Source of the DNA: Neorhizobium sp.
GTDB taxonomy: Bacteria; Pseudomonadota; Alphaproteobacteria; Rhizobiales; Rhizobiaceae
Assembly (NCBI GenBank): GCA_028283725.1
Contig: JAPWKC010000003.1
Coordinates: forward strand, 1 to 64,000
Length of the DNA: 64,000 nucleotides
Direction of reading: 5' to 3'
Position numbers and translations under genes: made by a program. This document shows, piece after piece, positions 45,254 to 53,817 of this stretch. The notes beneath the pieces are model-generated. The model was given only the letters and a program-made list of their open reading frames with translations. It searched no databases and was not told the origin of the DNA. The first letter of the stretch is position 1. Each line of letters begins with the position of its first letter.

Positions 45254-46432
45254 GTGACGCCGACATTCGAACCGAATCTGCCGTTCACCCGCGAGGAGCA
45301 TCTCGACCGTCAGGCGCGTCTCAGGGCCAAGCTTGTCGAGCGCGGGCAGGATGCCATGCTGGTGTTTGCTCAGGAAAGCATGTTCTGGCTGACGGGTTAC
45401 GATACCGGCGGCTATGTCTATTACCAGTGCCTCGTCGTGCCGGCCGACGGCCGCCAGCCAATCCTTCTGACGCGTCGCCCGGATCTGGTGCAGGCGAAGC
45501 AGACCAGCATCATCGAGGATATCCGTATCTGGTGGGATGCCGAGGACGCCAACCCGGCGCAGGATCTGAAGGTCATTCTGGAAGAACTGGGTCTCGGCGG
45601 CAAGAAGATCGCGATCGAACTCAATACCCATGGTTTGACCGGCTGGAACCTTTACCGGACGCAGCAGACGATCGGCGACTGGTGCACGCTGGAAGACGAC
45701 GTGCATTCGATCCGCTGGCTGCGCCTCATCAAGTCTCCGGCGGAGATCGAGTATACCCGCAAGGCCGCCCGCATTCTCGACACGTCGCTCAATGCCGTCA
45801 TCGATGCGGCGCGTCCGGGCATTCTCGACAGCGACCTGAAGGCCGTCTACCTGACCTCGATCCTGGGGCAGGGCGCCGACATGCCGCCGAATGCGCCGCT
45901 TTTCAATTCCGGCCCGCGCGCCGTCTATGGCCGCGGCGTCTCCGATCCGCGCCGTCTTGAGCGCCAAGATCAGATTCTTGTGGAATACCCGGTCGCTTAC
46001 CGTCGTTATAACGTGAAGACGGAGTGGACGATCCTGTTTGGCGACGTCTCCGACGCGCATCGCAAGATGTACGATGTCGGCATGGAAACACTGCGTCGGA
46101 TGACCGAGATCGCACGGCCGGGCACGACGCTCGGCGAAATCTTCGATGTTTATGCGGACGGGCTCGACAAGGGCGGCTACAAGCGGGCGCGCTATGGCGC
46201 CACCGGCTATTCGGTCGGCTGCACGTTTGCGCCGACCAGCATGGATGTGCCGCCGATGATCTATTCGGGCAACCCGACCGTCTGCCAGCCGGGGATGACA
46301 CTGTTCTATCACGTCATGAACGGCGATGCCGATACCGGCCTTGCCATGGGGGTCGGGCATACGTTGCTCGTCACCGATGGCGCGCCGGAGGTGCTGACCG
46401 GCCTGCCGGACGAGCTGACGGTCATCCGGTAA
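45254..46432 (+). CDS. M24/creatinase-fold hydrolase, copy B
   Basis: 392 residues from GTG 45254. The creatinase N-domain covers about 20-155 and the M24 domain about 165-390. The stretch corresponding to the metal ligands reads DQILVEYPVAYRRYNVKTEW, with neither Asp, so a metallo-aminopeptidase role is unlikely. The segment TSMDVPPMIYSGNP is shared with copy C at 51551, its closest relative in the window. It heads the plus-strand operon M24-SBP-permease-permease-ATPase-M24-DapA. Probably hydrolyses an imported amide or guanidino compound in the cytoplasm. Confidence 0.82.
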   Translation: MTPTFEPNLPFTREEHLDRQARLRAKLVERGQDAMLVFAQESMFWLTGYDTGGYVYYQCLVVPADGRQPILLTRRPDLVQAKQTSIIEDIRIWWDAEDANPAQDLKVILEELGLGGKKIAIELNTHGLTGWNLYRTQQTIGDWCTLEDDVHSIRWLRLIKSPAEIEYTRKAARILDTSLNAVIDAARPGILDSDLKAVYLTSILGQGADMPPNAPLFNSGPRAVYGRGVSDPRRLERQDQILVEYPVAYRRYNVKTEWTILFGDVSDAHRKMYDVGMETLRRMTEIARPGTTLGEIFDVYADGLDKGGYKRARYGATGYSVGCTFAPTSMDVPPMIYSGNPTVCQPGMTLFYHVMNGDADTGLAMGVGHTLLVTDGAPEVLTGLPDELTVIR

Positions 46433-46507
46433 CAACAAGAATTCCGGCCGGACAAAGACAAGAAGAATGACCCCGGCCCGATATCAAACAACCTTTGAGA
46501 GGGCGAA

Positions 46508-48061
46508 ATGACACATTTCATGATTACCCGCCGCACCATGGTCATGGGCCTGGCGGCGACCGCACTGCTTCCGGGCACGGATTTCACCGAGGCGTTTGCC
46601 GCGACCGGTACGCCGAAGGCCGGCGGCACGCTGAAAGTCAGCCATTCGACGCGTATCGCGACGCTGAACGTCTTGAACTGCTCGGGTCCGGCCGAATATC
46701 CGGTTGTCGACATGCTCTATTCGGGCCTGACCCGCATGAGCCCCGACAACAAAGCCGTGCCGGATCTCGCCGAGCGCTGGGAAGCCAGCGCCGACGCCAA
46801 GACCTTCACCTTCTTCCTGCGCAAGGGTATCGTCTTCCATGACGGCACGCCCTGCACGGCAGACGATGTGGTTGCCACGTTCACGGCGATCCTCGACAAG
46901 AACGTGCCGGCCGCTGCCCGTTCCGTCCTCAACATGATCGACAAGATCGAGGCCGTCGACGCGACGACCGTCAAGTTCTCGCTGAAGACGCCCTTCGCCG
47001 ACCTGCCGATCTCGACGGCGCATGCGAATGCCCGCATCCTGTCGAAGGTCGCTCTGTCCGGCCCGAAGGAAAAGCTCGATACGACGGCCAACGGCACCGG
47101 CCCGTTCAAGCTCGAAACCTATGACAGCGCCCAGATGGTGCGCCTCGTCAAGAACGAGAACTATTACATCAAGGGCAAGCCCTATCTCGACGCCGTCGAA
47201 ATGCGCCTGTTCCCGGATCTGGCTGCCGAAAGCGCCAACTTCCTCAACGGCTCGACCGACGTCATGCTCGTCGTCCAGCAGGCCGATTTCGAGCGCATCT
47301 CGAAGGCGACCGGCGTGAAGGCGCAGCGCATTCCGTCGGGCCGTTTCGTCAACATCACCATGCGTCAGGACCAGAAGCCGTTCGACGACGTGCGCGTCCG
47401 CAAGGCGCTTGCGATGGCGATCGACCGTCCGACGCTGGTCGATATCGTGCTCGAAGGCCTCGGCCGCCCGGCCTACGACAACCTGCTGTCGCCGGAATTC
47501 CAGTACGCGGTGAAGACGCCCGAGATCGCCTATGATCCGGCCGGCGCCAAGAAGCTTCTTGCAGAAGCCGGCTACCCGAACGGCATCAAGATCAAGCTCG
47601 TCGCCTCCAACCGCCCGGCCATCCGTGCGCAGGTGGCCGTCGCCGTCAAGGAAATGGCAAAGACGGCCGGTTTCGACATCGAAGTCGAAACCATGTCGCA
47701 CGACACCTATCTCGCCAATGTGTGGATGAAGGGCCAGTTCTACATGGGCTACTGGGGCATGCAGGCGACGGAGGATGCGACCTTCAACCTGCTGCTTACG
47801 TCCAACGCGTCCTATGAAGACACGGCCTGGAAGAACAAGGACTTCGACAAGCTGATCGACGAGGCCCGTTCGACGACGGACGATGCCAAGCGCCGCGACC
47901 TCTATGCCAAGGCACAGGAACTTCAGCTGAAGGACACGCCCTATATCGTGCCGATCTTCGAAGACATCCTGACCGCCAGCGGCAAGGGTGCGGAAGACTG
48001 GACGATCGCGCCGCTGTCGCGCTATTTCTACGTCGAAAACGTCTGGCTGAACAAGGCTTGA
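46508..48061 (+). CDS. periplasmic binding protein, SBP family 5, Tat-type signal
   Basis: 517 residues. The N-terminus MITRRTMVMGLAATALL carries twin arginines followed by a moderately hydrophobic stretch, and cleavage is likely near EAFA (about 31), so export through Tat is probable. The mature protein has the dipeptide/nickel-type fold (GIVFHDGTPCTADDVVATF; VRKALAMAIDR). GAGAGGG lies 5 nt before ATG 46508. It delivers substrate to the permeases directly downstream (stop and next start 4 nt apart). A Tat signal implies folding, perhaps with a bound cofactor, before export. Confidence 0.92.
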   Translation: MTHFMITRRTMVMGLAATALLPGTDFTEAFAATGTPKAGGTLKVSHSTRIATLNVLNCSGPAEYPVVDMLYSGLTRMSPDNKAVPDLAERWEASADAKTFTFFLRKGIVFHDGTPCTADDVVATFTAILDKNVPAAARSVLNMIDKIEAVDATTVKFSLKTPFADLPISTAHANARILSKVALSGPKEKLDTTANGTGPFKLETYDSAQMVRLVKNENYYIKGKPYLDAVEMRLFPDLAAESANFLNGSTDVMLVVQQADFERISKATGVKAQRIPSGRFVNITMRQDQKPFDDVRVRKALAMAIDRPTLVDIVLEGLGRPAYDNLLSPEFQYAVKTPEIAYDPAGAKKLLAEAGYPNGIKIKLVASNRPAIRAQVAVAVKEMAKTAGFDIEVETMSHDTYLANVWMKGQFYMGYWGMQATEDATFNLLLTSNASYEDTAWKNKDFDKLIDEARSTTDDAKRRDLYAKAQELQLKDTPYIVPIFEDILTASGKGAEDWTIAPLSRYFYVENVWLNKA

Positions 48062-48065
48062 TGGC

Positions 48066-49019
48066 ATGACACGGGGCTATCTGATCCGACGGTTGCTTGC
48101 CATTCTGCTCGTGCTTGTCATCGTCACCTTTGCCGTCTTCGCGATCACGGCCATCCTGCCGGGAAATGCGGCGATCATGATCCTGGGTGAATATGCCACC
48201 CCGGATGCGGTCGCTGCGTTGCAAAGACAACTGCATCTCGATCAGCCCTGGTACATGCAATATTACAGTTGGGTCTCGGGCATTCTTCTGCACGGAGATT
48301 TCGGCATGTCGCTGAGATTGTCCCTGCCGGTCTCCCAAGTGGTCGGCGAGGCCTTTCTCAATTCGGCTCTGCTTGCCGTGACGGCGCTCGTCGCCGTCAC
48401 GATCATCGCCATCCCGCTCGGCGCCCTTGCGGCGCTGAAGCGGGGCACGGCCGTCGATCTGGCGATCGGCCTCTTCTCCTATCTCGGTACGGCGCTGCCG
48501 GAATTCGTCACGGCCACGCTGCTGCTCGTCTTCCTCGCCGCGCCGAATTCCGGCCTGTTTCCGGCCGGCGGCTTTGTCGCGCCGTGGGACGACATGGTCG
48601 GGTTTGCCTCGCATATCGTGCTGCCGGCGGTCACGCTCGGCCTGATCCTGCTTGCGCATGTCTCGCGGCAGGTGCGGTCCGAAATGTCGGAAGTGCTGGC
48701 ATCGGACTATATTCGCGCCGCGCGCCTCAAGGGTCTGACAGAACGCCGCGTCATCCGCCGCCATGCGCTGCCCAATTCGCTGGCGCCGGCGGTTGCCGTC
48801 ATCTCGCTCGATATCGGCTACCTCCTTGGCGGCATCATCGTCGTCGAGGAAATCTTTGCCTGGCCGGGTCTCGGCCGGCTCCTCATGTATGCGCTGGAAA
48901 ACCGCGATCTGCCGGTCATCCAGGCTGTCACCCTGCTTCTGGCGACGGTCTACGCCGTGTCCAACCTGATTTCGGACATCGTGATCGCCCTGCTCGACCC
49001 GAGGGTCCGCTATGCGTAA
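48066..49019 (+). CDS. dipeptide-type ABC transporter permease (DppB-like)
   Basis: 317 residues with six membrane segments: residues 9-31, then about 98-120, 130-150, 175-195, 235-260 and 280-305. The EAA loop reads DYIRAARLKGLTERRVIRRHALP. It is intact, unlike its counterpart at 31803-32718, and ends with the conserved ALLDPRVRYA. Its stop overlaps the next permease by 8 nt. Confidence 0.94.
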   Translation: MTRGYLIRRLLAILLVLVIVTFAVFAITAILPGNAAIMILGEYATPDAVAALQRQLHLDQPWYMQYYSWVSGILLHGDFGMSLRLSLPVSQVVGEAFLNSALLAVTALVAVTIIAIPLGALAALKRGTAVDLAIGLFSYLGTALPEFVTATLLLVFLAAPNSGLFPAGGFVAPWDDMVGFASHIVLPAVTLGLILLAHVSRQVRSEMSEVLASDYIRAARLKGLTERRVIRRHALPNSLAPAVAVISLDIGYLLGGIIVVEEIFAWPGLGRLLMYALENRDLPVIQAVTLLLATVYAVSNLISDIVIALLDPRVRYA

Positions 49020-49830
49020 GTTCTTTTCCTCTCCGACTGCCGTCGTCGGCACGACACTTCTGACGATCGTGCTCTTCGCCGCCCTGTTCGGGCCGCTGAT
49101 TGCGCCCTTCGATCCGCAGGAATTCCATCCGGTCGCCCGTCTGCAGGGGCCATCGGCCACCTACTGGCTCGGCACCGACCAGTTCGGACGCGACCTTCTT
49201 TCGCGCATCCTGAACGGCGCGCCGGCCACCGTTTCCTTCGGACTGTTTTCCACTGCGATCGGCGTCGGCGTCGGCTCGGTCATCGGCGTGATCGCCGGTG
49301 TCTCGGGTGGATGGGTGGACAGTACGATCATGCGTATTCTGGATGGTCTGCTGGCCGTGCCGGATCTGCTCTTCACACTCCTCATCGTCACCGTTCTCGG
49401 CGGCGGCATGGAACATGCGCTGCTTGCCGTTGCCGTGGCGTTCACGCCGGGCATGGCGCGTATCGCCCGCAGCGCCGTGCTTTCGGTGCGCACCCGCGAT
49501 TATGTCCGCGCAGCCGTCGCCCGCGGTGAATCCGGTTTCTACATCGTCACCTGCGAAGTGCTGCCGAATGCGCTGTCGCCGATCGTGGTGGAATCGACCA
49601 TTCGCGTTTCCTTCGCGATCATGATCGGCGCGACGCTCGGCTTCCTCGGTCTCGGCGCCCAGCCGCCGAGCACCGAATGGGGGCTGATGGTGTCGGAAGC
49701 CCGGCAGTTCATGTTCCGCAATCCCTGGTGCGTGGCCATTCCCGGCATGTCGATTGCCATGGCGGCACTCGGTTTCAACCTGTTCGGCGACGCGCTGCGC
49801 GACGCCCTTGACCCCCGGAGGAGCCATTGA
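49012..49830 (+). CDS. dipeptide-type ABC transporter permease (DppC-like)
   Basis: 272 residues, starting inside the end of the DppB-like gene. The LGTDQFGRDLLSRIL motif near residue 50 and the EAA loop (AAVARGESGFYIVTCEVLP) are diagnostic; the C-terminal GLMVSEARQF and FNLFGDALRDALDPR complete the match. It forms the channel with the DppB-like subunit. The ATPase gene starts at a TTG overlapping its stop (TTGA). Confidence 0.94.
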   Translation: MRKFFSSPTAVVGTTLLTIVLFAALFGPLIAPFDPQEFHPVARLQGPSATYWLGTDQFGRDLLSRILNGAPATVSFGLFSTAIGVGVGSVIGVIAGVSGGWVDSTIMRILDGLLAVPDLLFTLLIVTVLGGGMEHALLAVAVAFTPGMARIARSAVLSVRTRDYVRAAVARGESGFYIVTCEVLPNALSPIVVESTIRVSFAIMIGATLGFLGLGAQPPSTEWGLMVSEARQFMFRNPWCVAIPGMSIAMAALGFNLFGDALRDALDPRRSH

Positions 49831-51524
49831 CCGTCTCGCTCGCGCCCGCGCCGACCGATGCCGCTTCCTCCAAGGAGAAGCCGGCCCTCGCGATCCGCAA
49901 TTATTCGCTGTCCTACAAGACCGATAGCGGCCTTGTCACGGCGCTGAAAAACATCGACCTCACGATCAAAAAGGGCCAGACGATCGGGCTTGTGGGTGAA
50001 TCCGGGTCCGGCAAGTCGTCGATGGCGTGGTCGGTGATGCGCTATCTGCCGCCGAACGCGGTCGAGACCGGCGGCGCCATCCGGCTCGCCGGCGAAGAAC
50101 TGCTCGACTACACGCAGCGGCAGATGCTCGATATCCGCGGTTCGCGCATGGCCATGGTGTTCCAGGACCCGTCAACCTCGCTCAATCCGACGATGCGGAT
50201 CGGCGAGCAGATTGCCGAAACGTTGATGCGTCACCGCGGCCTGTCCAAGATCGAGGCCTTTGCCTATGCCGAGGCAGCCCTTGCCCGCACCGGCATTACC
50301 CGGCCGAAGGAAATGCTGACGCGCTATCCGCATGAGGCATCGGGCGGCGAAAAGCAGCGCGTCGTCATTGCGACCGCCTTTGCCTGCGAACCGGAACTGA
50401 TCATCTTCGACGAGCCGACCACGGCGCTCGATATTCTCACTGCGCGGCAGATCCTCGACCTGTTCAACCAGTTGCGCGAAGAGACGAATGTCTCGGCGCT
50501 CTATATTTCCCACGATCTGGGGCTCGTCTCGCGCGTGGTCGACGAAGTCTCGGTCCTGCATCACGGCGTGATCGTCGAGAGCGGGCCTGTCGATGAGGTT
50601 TTCCGCCGTCCGAAGGCCGATTATACCCGCCAGCTGATCGGCGCCGTGCCCAACCCGGACCGCTGGCTCGGCGTCGATGCGCCGAACCCGCCGAAGACAC
50701 TGGTCAAGCTCGATGCGATCGGCGTGCAATATGGCGCGCCGTCGAAGTTCCAGAAGATGTTCTGGCCCGACGATGCCGAGAAAGCCGGCTATTGGGGCGC
50801 CAAGGATGTCAACCTCACGGTTCGCAAGGGCGAGCTTCTGGGCGTCGTCGGCGAAAGCGGCTCTGGAAAATCCACCATCGCCAAGGTGCTGGCCGGCCTT
50901 CAGGATTTCCACGGCAAGCTGGAATTCGACGGCCAGTCGATCACCAGCCGCAAGGGGATCGACAAGAGCTATCGCCGGCGCGTGCAGCTGGTGTTCCAGC
51001 ATCCCGACGCCTCGCTCAACCCGCGCCAGAAGATCGGCACGATCATTGCCCGGCCGCTGAAACTCTATGGCGTCGTGCCGCGCGAAAAAGTGTCTGCGCG
51101 TGTGGCCGAGCTTCTGGAGATGGTGCGGCTGCCGGCAGATTTCGCCCATCGCTATCCGCACCAGCTTTCCGGCGGCCAGAAGCAGCGCGTGGCGATCGCC
51201 CGCGCGTTTGCGGCCGAACCGGATCTCGTCATCTGCGACGAGGTGACGGCGGCGCTCGACGTATCGGTGCAGGCGGCGGTTGCCGAACTGCTGGTCAAGC
51301 TCCAGAAGGATACGGGAACGGCCTGCGTGTTCATTACGCATGACCTCAACCTCATCCGCCAGCTCGCTCACCGGATCGCCGTCATGCATCATGGCAAGCT
51401 CGTCGATCTGTTCGATCGCGACGATGCGCGCTCTCCTGCACGCGATGCCTATACCAAGGCATTGCTGGATGCGGTGCCCGTGCCTGAGACGCTTGCGCCC
51501 GAAACGATCACGACCGAAGCCTGA
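49827..51524 (+). CDS. fused dipeptide-type ABC ATP-binding protein
   Basis: 565 residues from TTG 49827, which overlaps the permease stop and has GGAGGAG just upstream. Two nucleotide-binding domains: first (about 20-270) with [18 protein letters not shown] and DEPTTALD; second (about 290-545) with [18 protein letters not shown] and CDEVTAALD. An insertion of about 20 residues near 305-325 ([20 protein letters not shown]) separates the start of the second domain from its Walker A, as seen in some DppF relatives. It powers import for the operon. Confidence 0.93.
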   Translation: MTVSLAPAPTDAASSKEKPALAIRNYSLSYKTDSGLVTALKNIDLTIKKGQTIGLVGESGSGKSSMAWSVMRYLPPNAVETGGAIRLAGEELLDYTQRQMLDIRGSRMAMVFQDPSTSLNPTMRIGEQIAETLMRHRGLSKIEAFAYAEAALARTGITRPKEMLTRYPHEASGGEKQRVVIATAFACEPELIIFDEPTTALDILTARQILDLFNQLREETNVSALYISHDLGLVSRVVDEVSVLHHGVIVESGPVDEVFRRPKADYTRQLIGAVPNPDRWLGVDAPNPPKTLVKLDAIGVQYGAPSKFQKMFWPDDAEKAGYWGAKDVNLTVRKGELLGVVGESGSGKSTIAKVLAGLQDFHGKLEFDGQSITSRKGIDKSYRRRVQLVFQHPDASLNPRQKIGTIIARPLKLYGVVPREKVSARVAELLEMVRLPADFAHRYPHQLSGGQKQRVAIARAFAAEPDLVICDEVTAALDVSVQAAVAELLVKLQKDTGTACVFITHDLNLIRQLAHRIAVMHHGKLVDLFDRDDARSPARDAYTKALLDAVPVPETLAPETITTEA

Positions 51525-51550
51525 ACCAATACTGCAATTGGACTGACATC

Positions 51551-52759
51551 ATGTATGTGCCCCAGGAATTTGCCGCCGAAACGCCCGGCGGACGCAAAGT
51601 GCTTCTCAAGTTCAAGGCGGACGAGTTTGCCGCACGTCTTTCCGCCACGCGCCGACGCATGCGCGAGCGCGGGCTCGATGCGCTGATCGTCTTTGCGCAG
51701 GAAAGCCATTACTGGCTGACGAGCTATGATACGGCGGGCTACGTGTTCTTCCAGGCCGGCCTTGTGCTCGCCGACGACCACAGCCCGACGGTGCTTCTGA
51801 CCCGCACCCCCGATCTTCGCCAGGCCAATGTCGCCTCGCTCTATGACGACGTGCGCGTCTGGCTGAATGCCGAGGATGCCAATCCGGCGGAAGACCTGCG
51901 CGCCATCATGGCCGAGAAAGGGCTTGCCGGCAAAAAGATCGGCGTCGAATACGCAACCTATGGCCTGACCGGCGCCAATGCGCGGATGGTCGACAAGGCG
52001 CTCGACGGCTTTTGCGCCAGCGAGGATGCGTCGGATATCGTGCGCACCGGCCGTCTCACCAAATCGGCTGCCGAACTCGTGCATGTGCGGGCGGCGGGCA
52101 AGCTTGCCGACGCGGCCGTTCAGGCCGCGATCGACGTGACGCGCGCCGGCATTCCCGATACGGTTCTGAGCGGTGCTGCGCTGACGGCGATGCTGTCAGG
52201 GGGTGGCGACATTCCTTCCGGCGGTCCGCTTGTCAATTCGGGATCGCGCGCGCTTTACGGCCGCGGGATCGGCGGTCCGCGGCTGATCGAGGAGCAGGAC
52301 CAGATCCTCGTCGAACTCGCCGGCTCGCATTGCCGCTATCACGTCGTCGTCGAGCATACGCTCGTCACGGGAACGCCGGATCCGCGCCAGCTCGACATGC
52401 TGAAGGTTGCCAAGGACGCGCTCGACCAGATCAAGGACGCGGCCCGCCCCGGCGTGGCGCTCGGCACGCTCGACGATATCCATCGCCGCGTGCTCGATAA
52501 TGCCGGCTTTGCCAAGGCGCGCTACGCGGCCTGCGGCTATGCGCTGGGCTGCACGTTCAAGCCGACCTGGATGGACGTTCCGCCGATGATCTATTCCGGC
52601 AATCCCCTGATCATGGCGCCGGGCATGGTGTTCTTCGTCCACATCATGATACCGGATGCGACGACGGGTCTGACCGCCGGCGTCGGCCAGACATTTGCGA
52701 TTACGGATGGATATCCGGAGGTCTTCAGCGACCTGCCGGTGCAGCTCTACTGCTGCTGA
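51551..52759 (+). CDS. M24/creatinase-fold hydrolase, copy C
   Basis: 402 residues from ATG 51551. Overall fold as in copies A and B. The segment at the metal site reads DQILVELAGSHCRYHVVVEH, again without the two Asp; the His of FVHIMIPDA and Glu positions differ from aminopeptidases. It is most similar to copy B (both have VFAQES, NAEDANPA or DAEDANPA, VPPMIYSGNP and YALGCTF or YSVGCTF), so the two look like an old duplication flanking the importer genes. It may act on the same substrate or on the product of copy B, or form a hetero-oligomer with it. Confidence 0.82.
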   Translation: MYVPQEFAAETPGGRKVLLKFKADEFAARLSATRRRMRERGLDALIVFAQESHYWLTSYDTAGYVFFQAGLVLADDHSPTVLLTRTPDLRQANVASLYDDVRVWLNAEDANPAEDLRAIMAEKGLAGKKIGVEYATYGLTGANARMVDKALDGFCASEDASDIVRTGRLTKSAAELVHVRAAGKLADAAVQAAIDVTRAGIPDTVLSGAALTAMLSGGGDIPSGGPLVNSGSRALYGRGIGGPRLIEEQDQILVELAGSHCRYHVVVEHTLVTGTPDPRQLDMLKVAKDALDQIKDAARPGVALGTLDDIHRRVLDNAGFAKARYAACGYALGCTFKPTWMDVPPMIYSGNPLIMAPGMVFFVHIMIPDATTGLTAGVGQTFAITDGYPEVFSDLPVQLYCC

Positions 52760-52771
52760 GAGGAGAAAGAC

Positions 52772-53698
52772 GTGACATTCAGCACTTCATCCAGAGGCGT
52801 CTACGCGATTGCCGCCACGCCGTTTCACGATAACGGCGAGATCGACTTCAATTCCGTCGACAAGCTCACCGATTTTTATCAGGAGAGCGGTTGCTCCGGC
52901 ATCACCATTCTCGGCATGATGGGCGAAGCTCCGAAGCTGGAGCCGGAAGAAAGCAAGGCGATCATTGCCCGCGTCGTGTCGCGCGCGAAAGTGCCCGTCA
53001 TCGTCGGCGTTTCGGCACCCGGTTTTGCGGCGATGCGCTCGCTGGCGCGCGGCGCGATGGAGATGGGCGCCGAGGGCGTGATGATTGCGCCGGCACCGGG
53101 CATGAAGACCGACGACCAGACGATCAATTATTTCGCCAATGCGGTCGAGGCGATCGGCGACGACGTGCCTTGGGTGCTGCAGGACTATCCGCTGACGCTC
53201 AATACCGTCATCTCGCCTTCCGTCATCGCCAGGATCATGACCAACCATGCGTCCTGCCTGATGCTGAAGCACGAGGACTGGCCCGGTCTGGAAAAGGTTT
53301 CCAAGCTGCGCGCCCTGCAGAAGGCGGGCGACTTGCGCGACTTCTCCATTCTGTGCGGCAATGGCGGCCTGTTCCTCGATTTTGAACCGCAGCGCGGCGC
53401 CGACGGCGCAATGACCGGCTACGGCTTCCCCGACATGCTGGCGGAACTCGTGGACCTGTTTGCCGAAGGTAAGCGCGACGCGGCGCATGATCTGTTCGAC
53501 GCACACCTGCCGCTCATCCGCTACGAGCAGCAGCCGGGCATCGGCCTTGCGGTGCGCAAGCACGTGCTGAAGCGTCGCGGTGTCATTGCGTCCGACGCGC
53601 AGCGCAAGCCGGCGCAGATGCTGACGGCGACGGCACGGGCGGAGGTGGATTTCCTCCTGTCGCGCCTTGCCAGACACGACAAGCGCGCGGCACTCTGA
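52772..53698 (+). CDS. DapA-family (DHDPS/NAL) lyase
   Basis: 308 residues from GTG 52772, which follows GAGGAGA by 7 nt; no ATG is close. The Schiff-base Lys is in CLMLKHEDWPG and the catalytic Tyr in VLQDYPLTL; GITILGMMGEAPKL replaces the usual GTTGE with MMGEA, so the carboxylate-binding loop differs from classical DapA. It probably cleaves or condenses a 2-keto acid formed after hydrolysis of the imported compound. It is the last gene of the operon, and a strong terminator follows. Confidence 0.87.
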   Translation: MTFSTSSRGVYAIAATPFHDNGEIDFNSVDKLTDFYQESGCSGITILGMMGEAPKLEPEESKAIIARVVSRAKVPVIVGVSAPGFAAMRSLARGAMEMGAEGVMIAPAPGMKTDDQTINYFANAVEAIGDDVPWVLQDYPLTLNTVISPSVIARIMTNHASCLMLKHEDWPGLEKVSKLRALQKAGDLRDFSILCGNGGLFLDFEPQRGADGAMTGYGFPDMLAELVDLFAEGKRDAAHDLFDAHLPLIRYEQQPGIGLAVRKHVLKRRGVIASDAQRKPAQMLTATARAEVDFLLSRLARHDKRAAL

Positions 53699-53778
53699 GC
53701 GCTTTACTCTTGCGCCATTGCGGACGCAAAACCGGTTTGCGCCTTTGCTGCAATTGAGCTGAGCTGAGGAAGATCATG

Positions 53779-53808
53779 CCGCCGGTGCCCTGTGCCGGCG
53801 GTTTTTTT
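53779..53808 (+). terminator. terminator of the importer operon
   Basis: CCGCCGG (53779-53785), a 9-nt loop, CCGGCGG (53795-53801) and seven T: a clear factor-independent terminator. An AACCGGTT palindrome (53730-53737) precedes it. Confidence 0.9.
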
Positions 53809-53817
53809 GTGTGGCGA

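Noticed and set aside
41000..52759. DMSP lyase DddP or Xaa-Pro aminopeptidase identity for the M24 proteins
   Set aside because: Both need the metal-binding Asp pair, which is missing in all three proteins.
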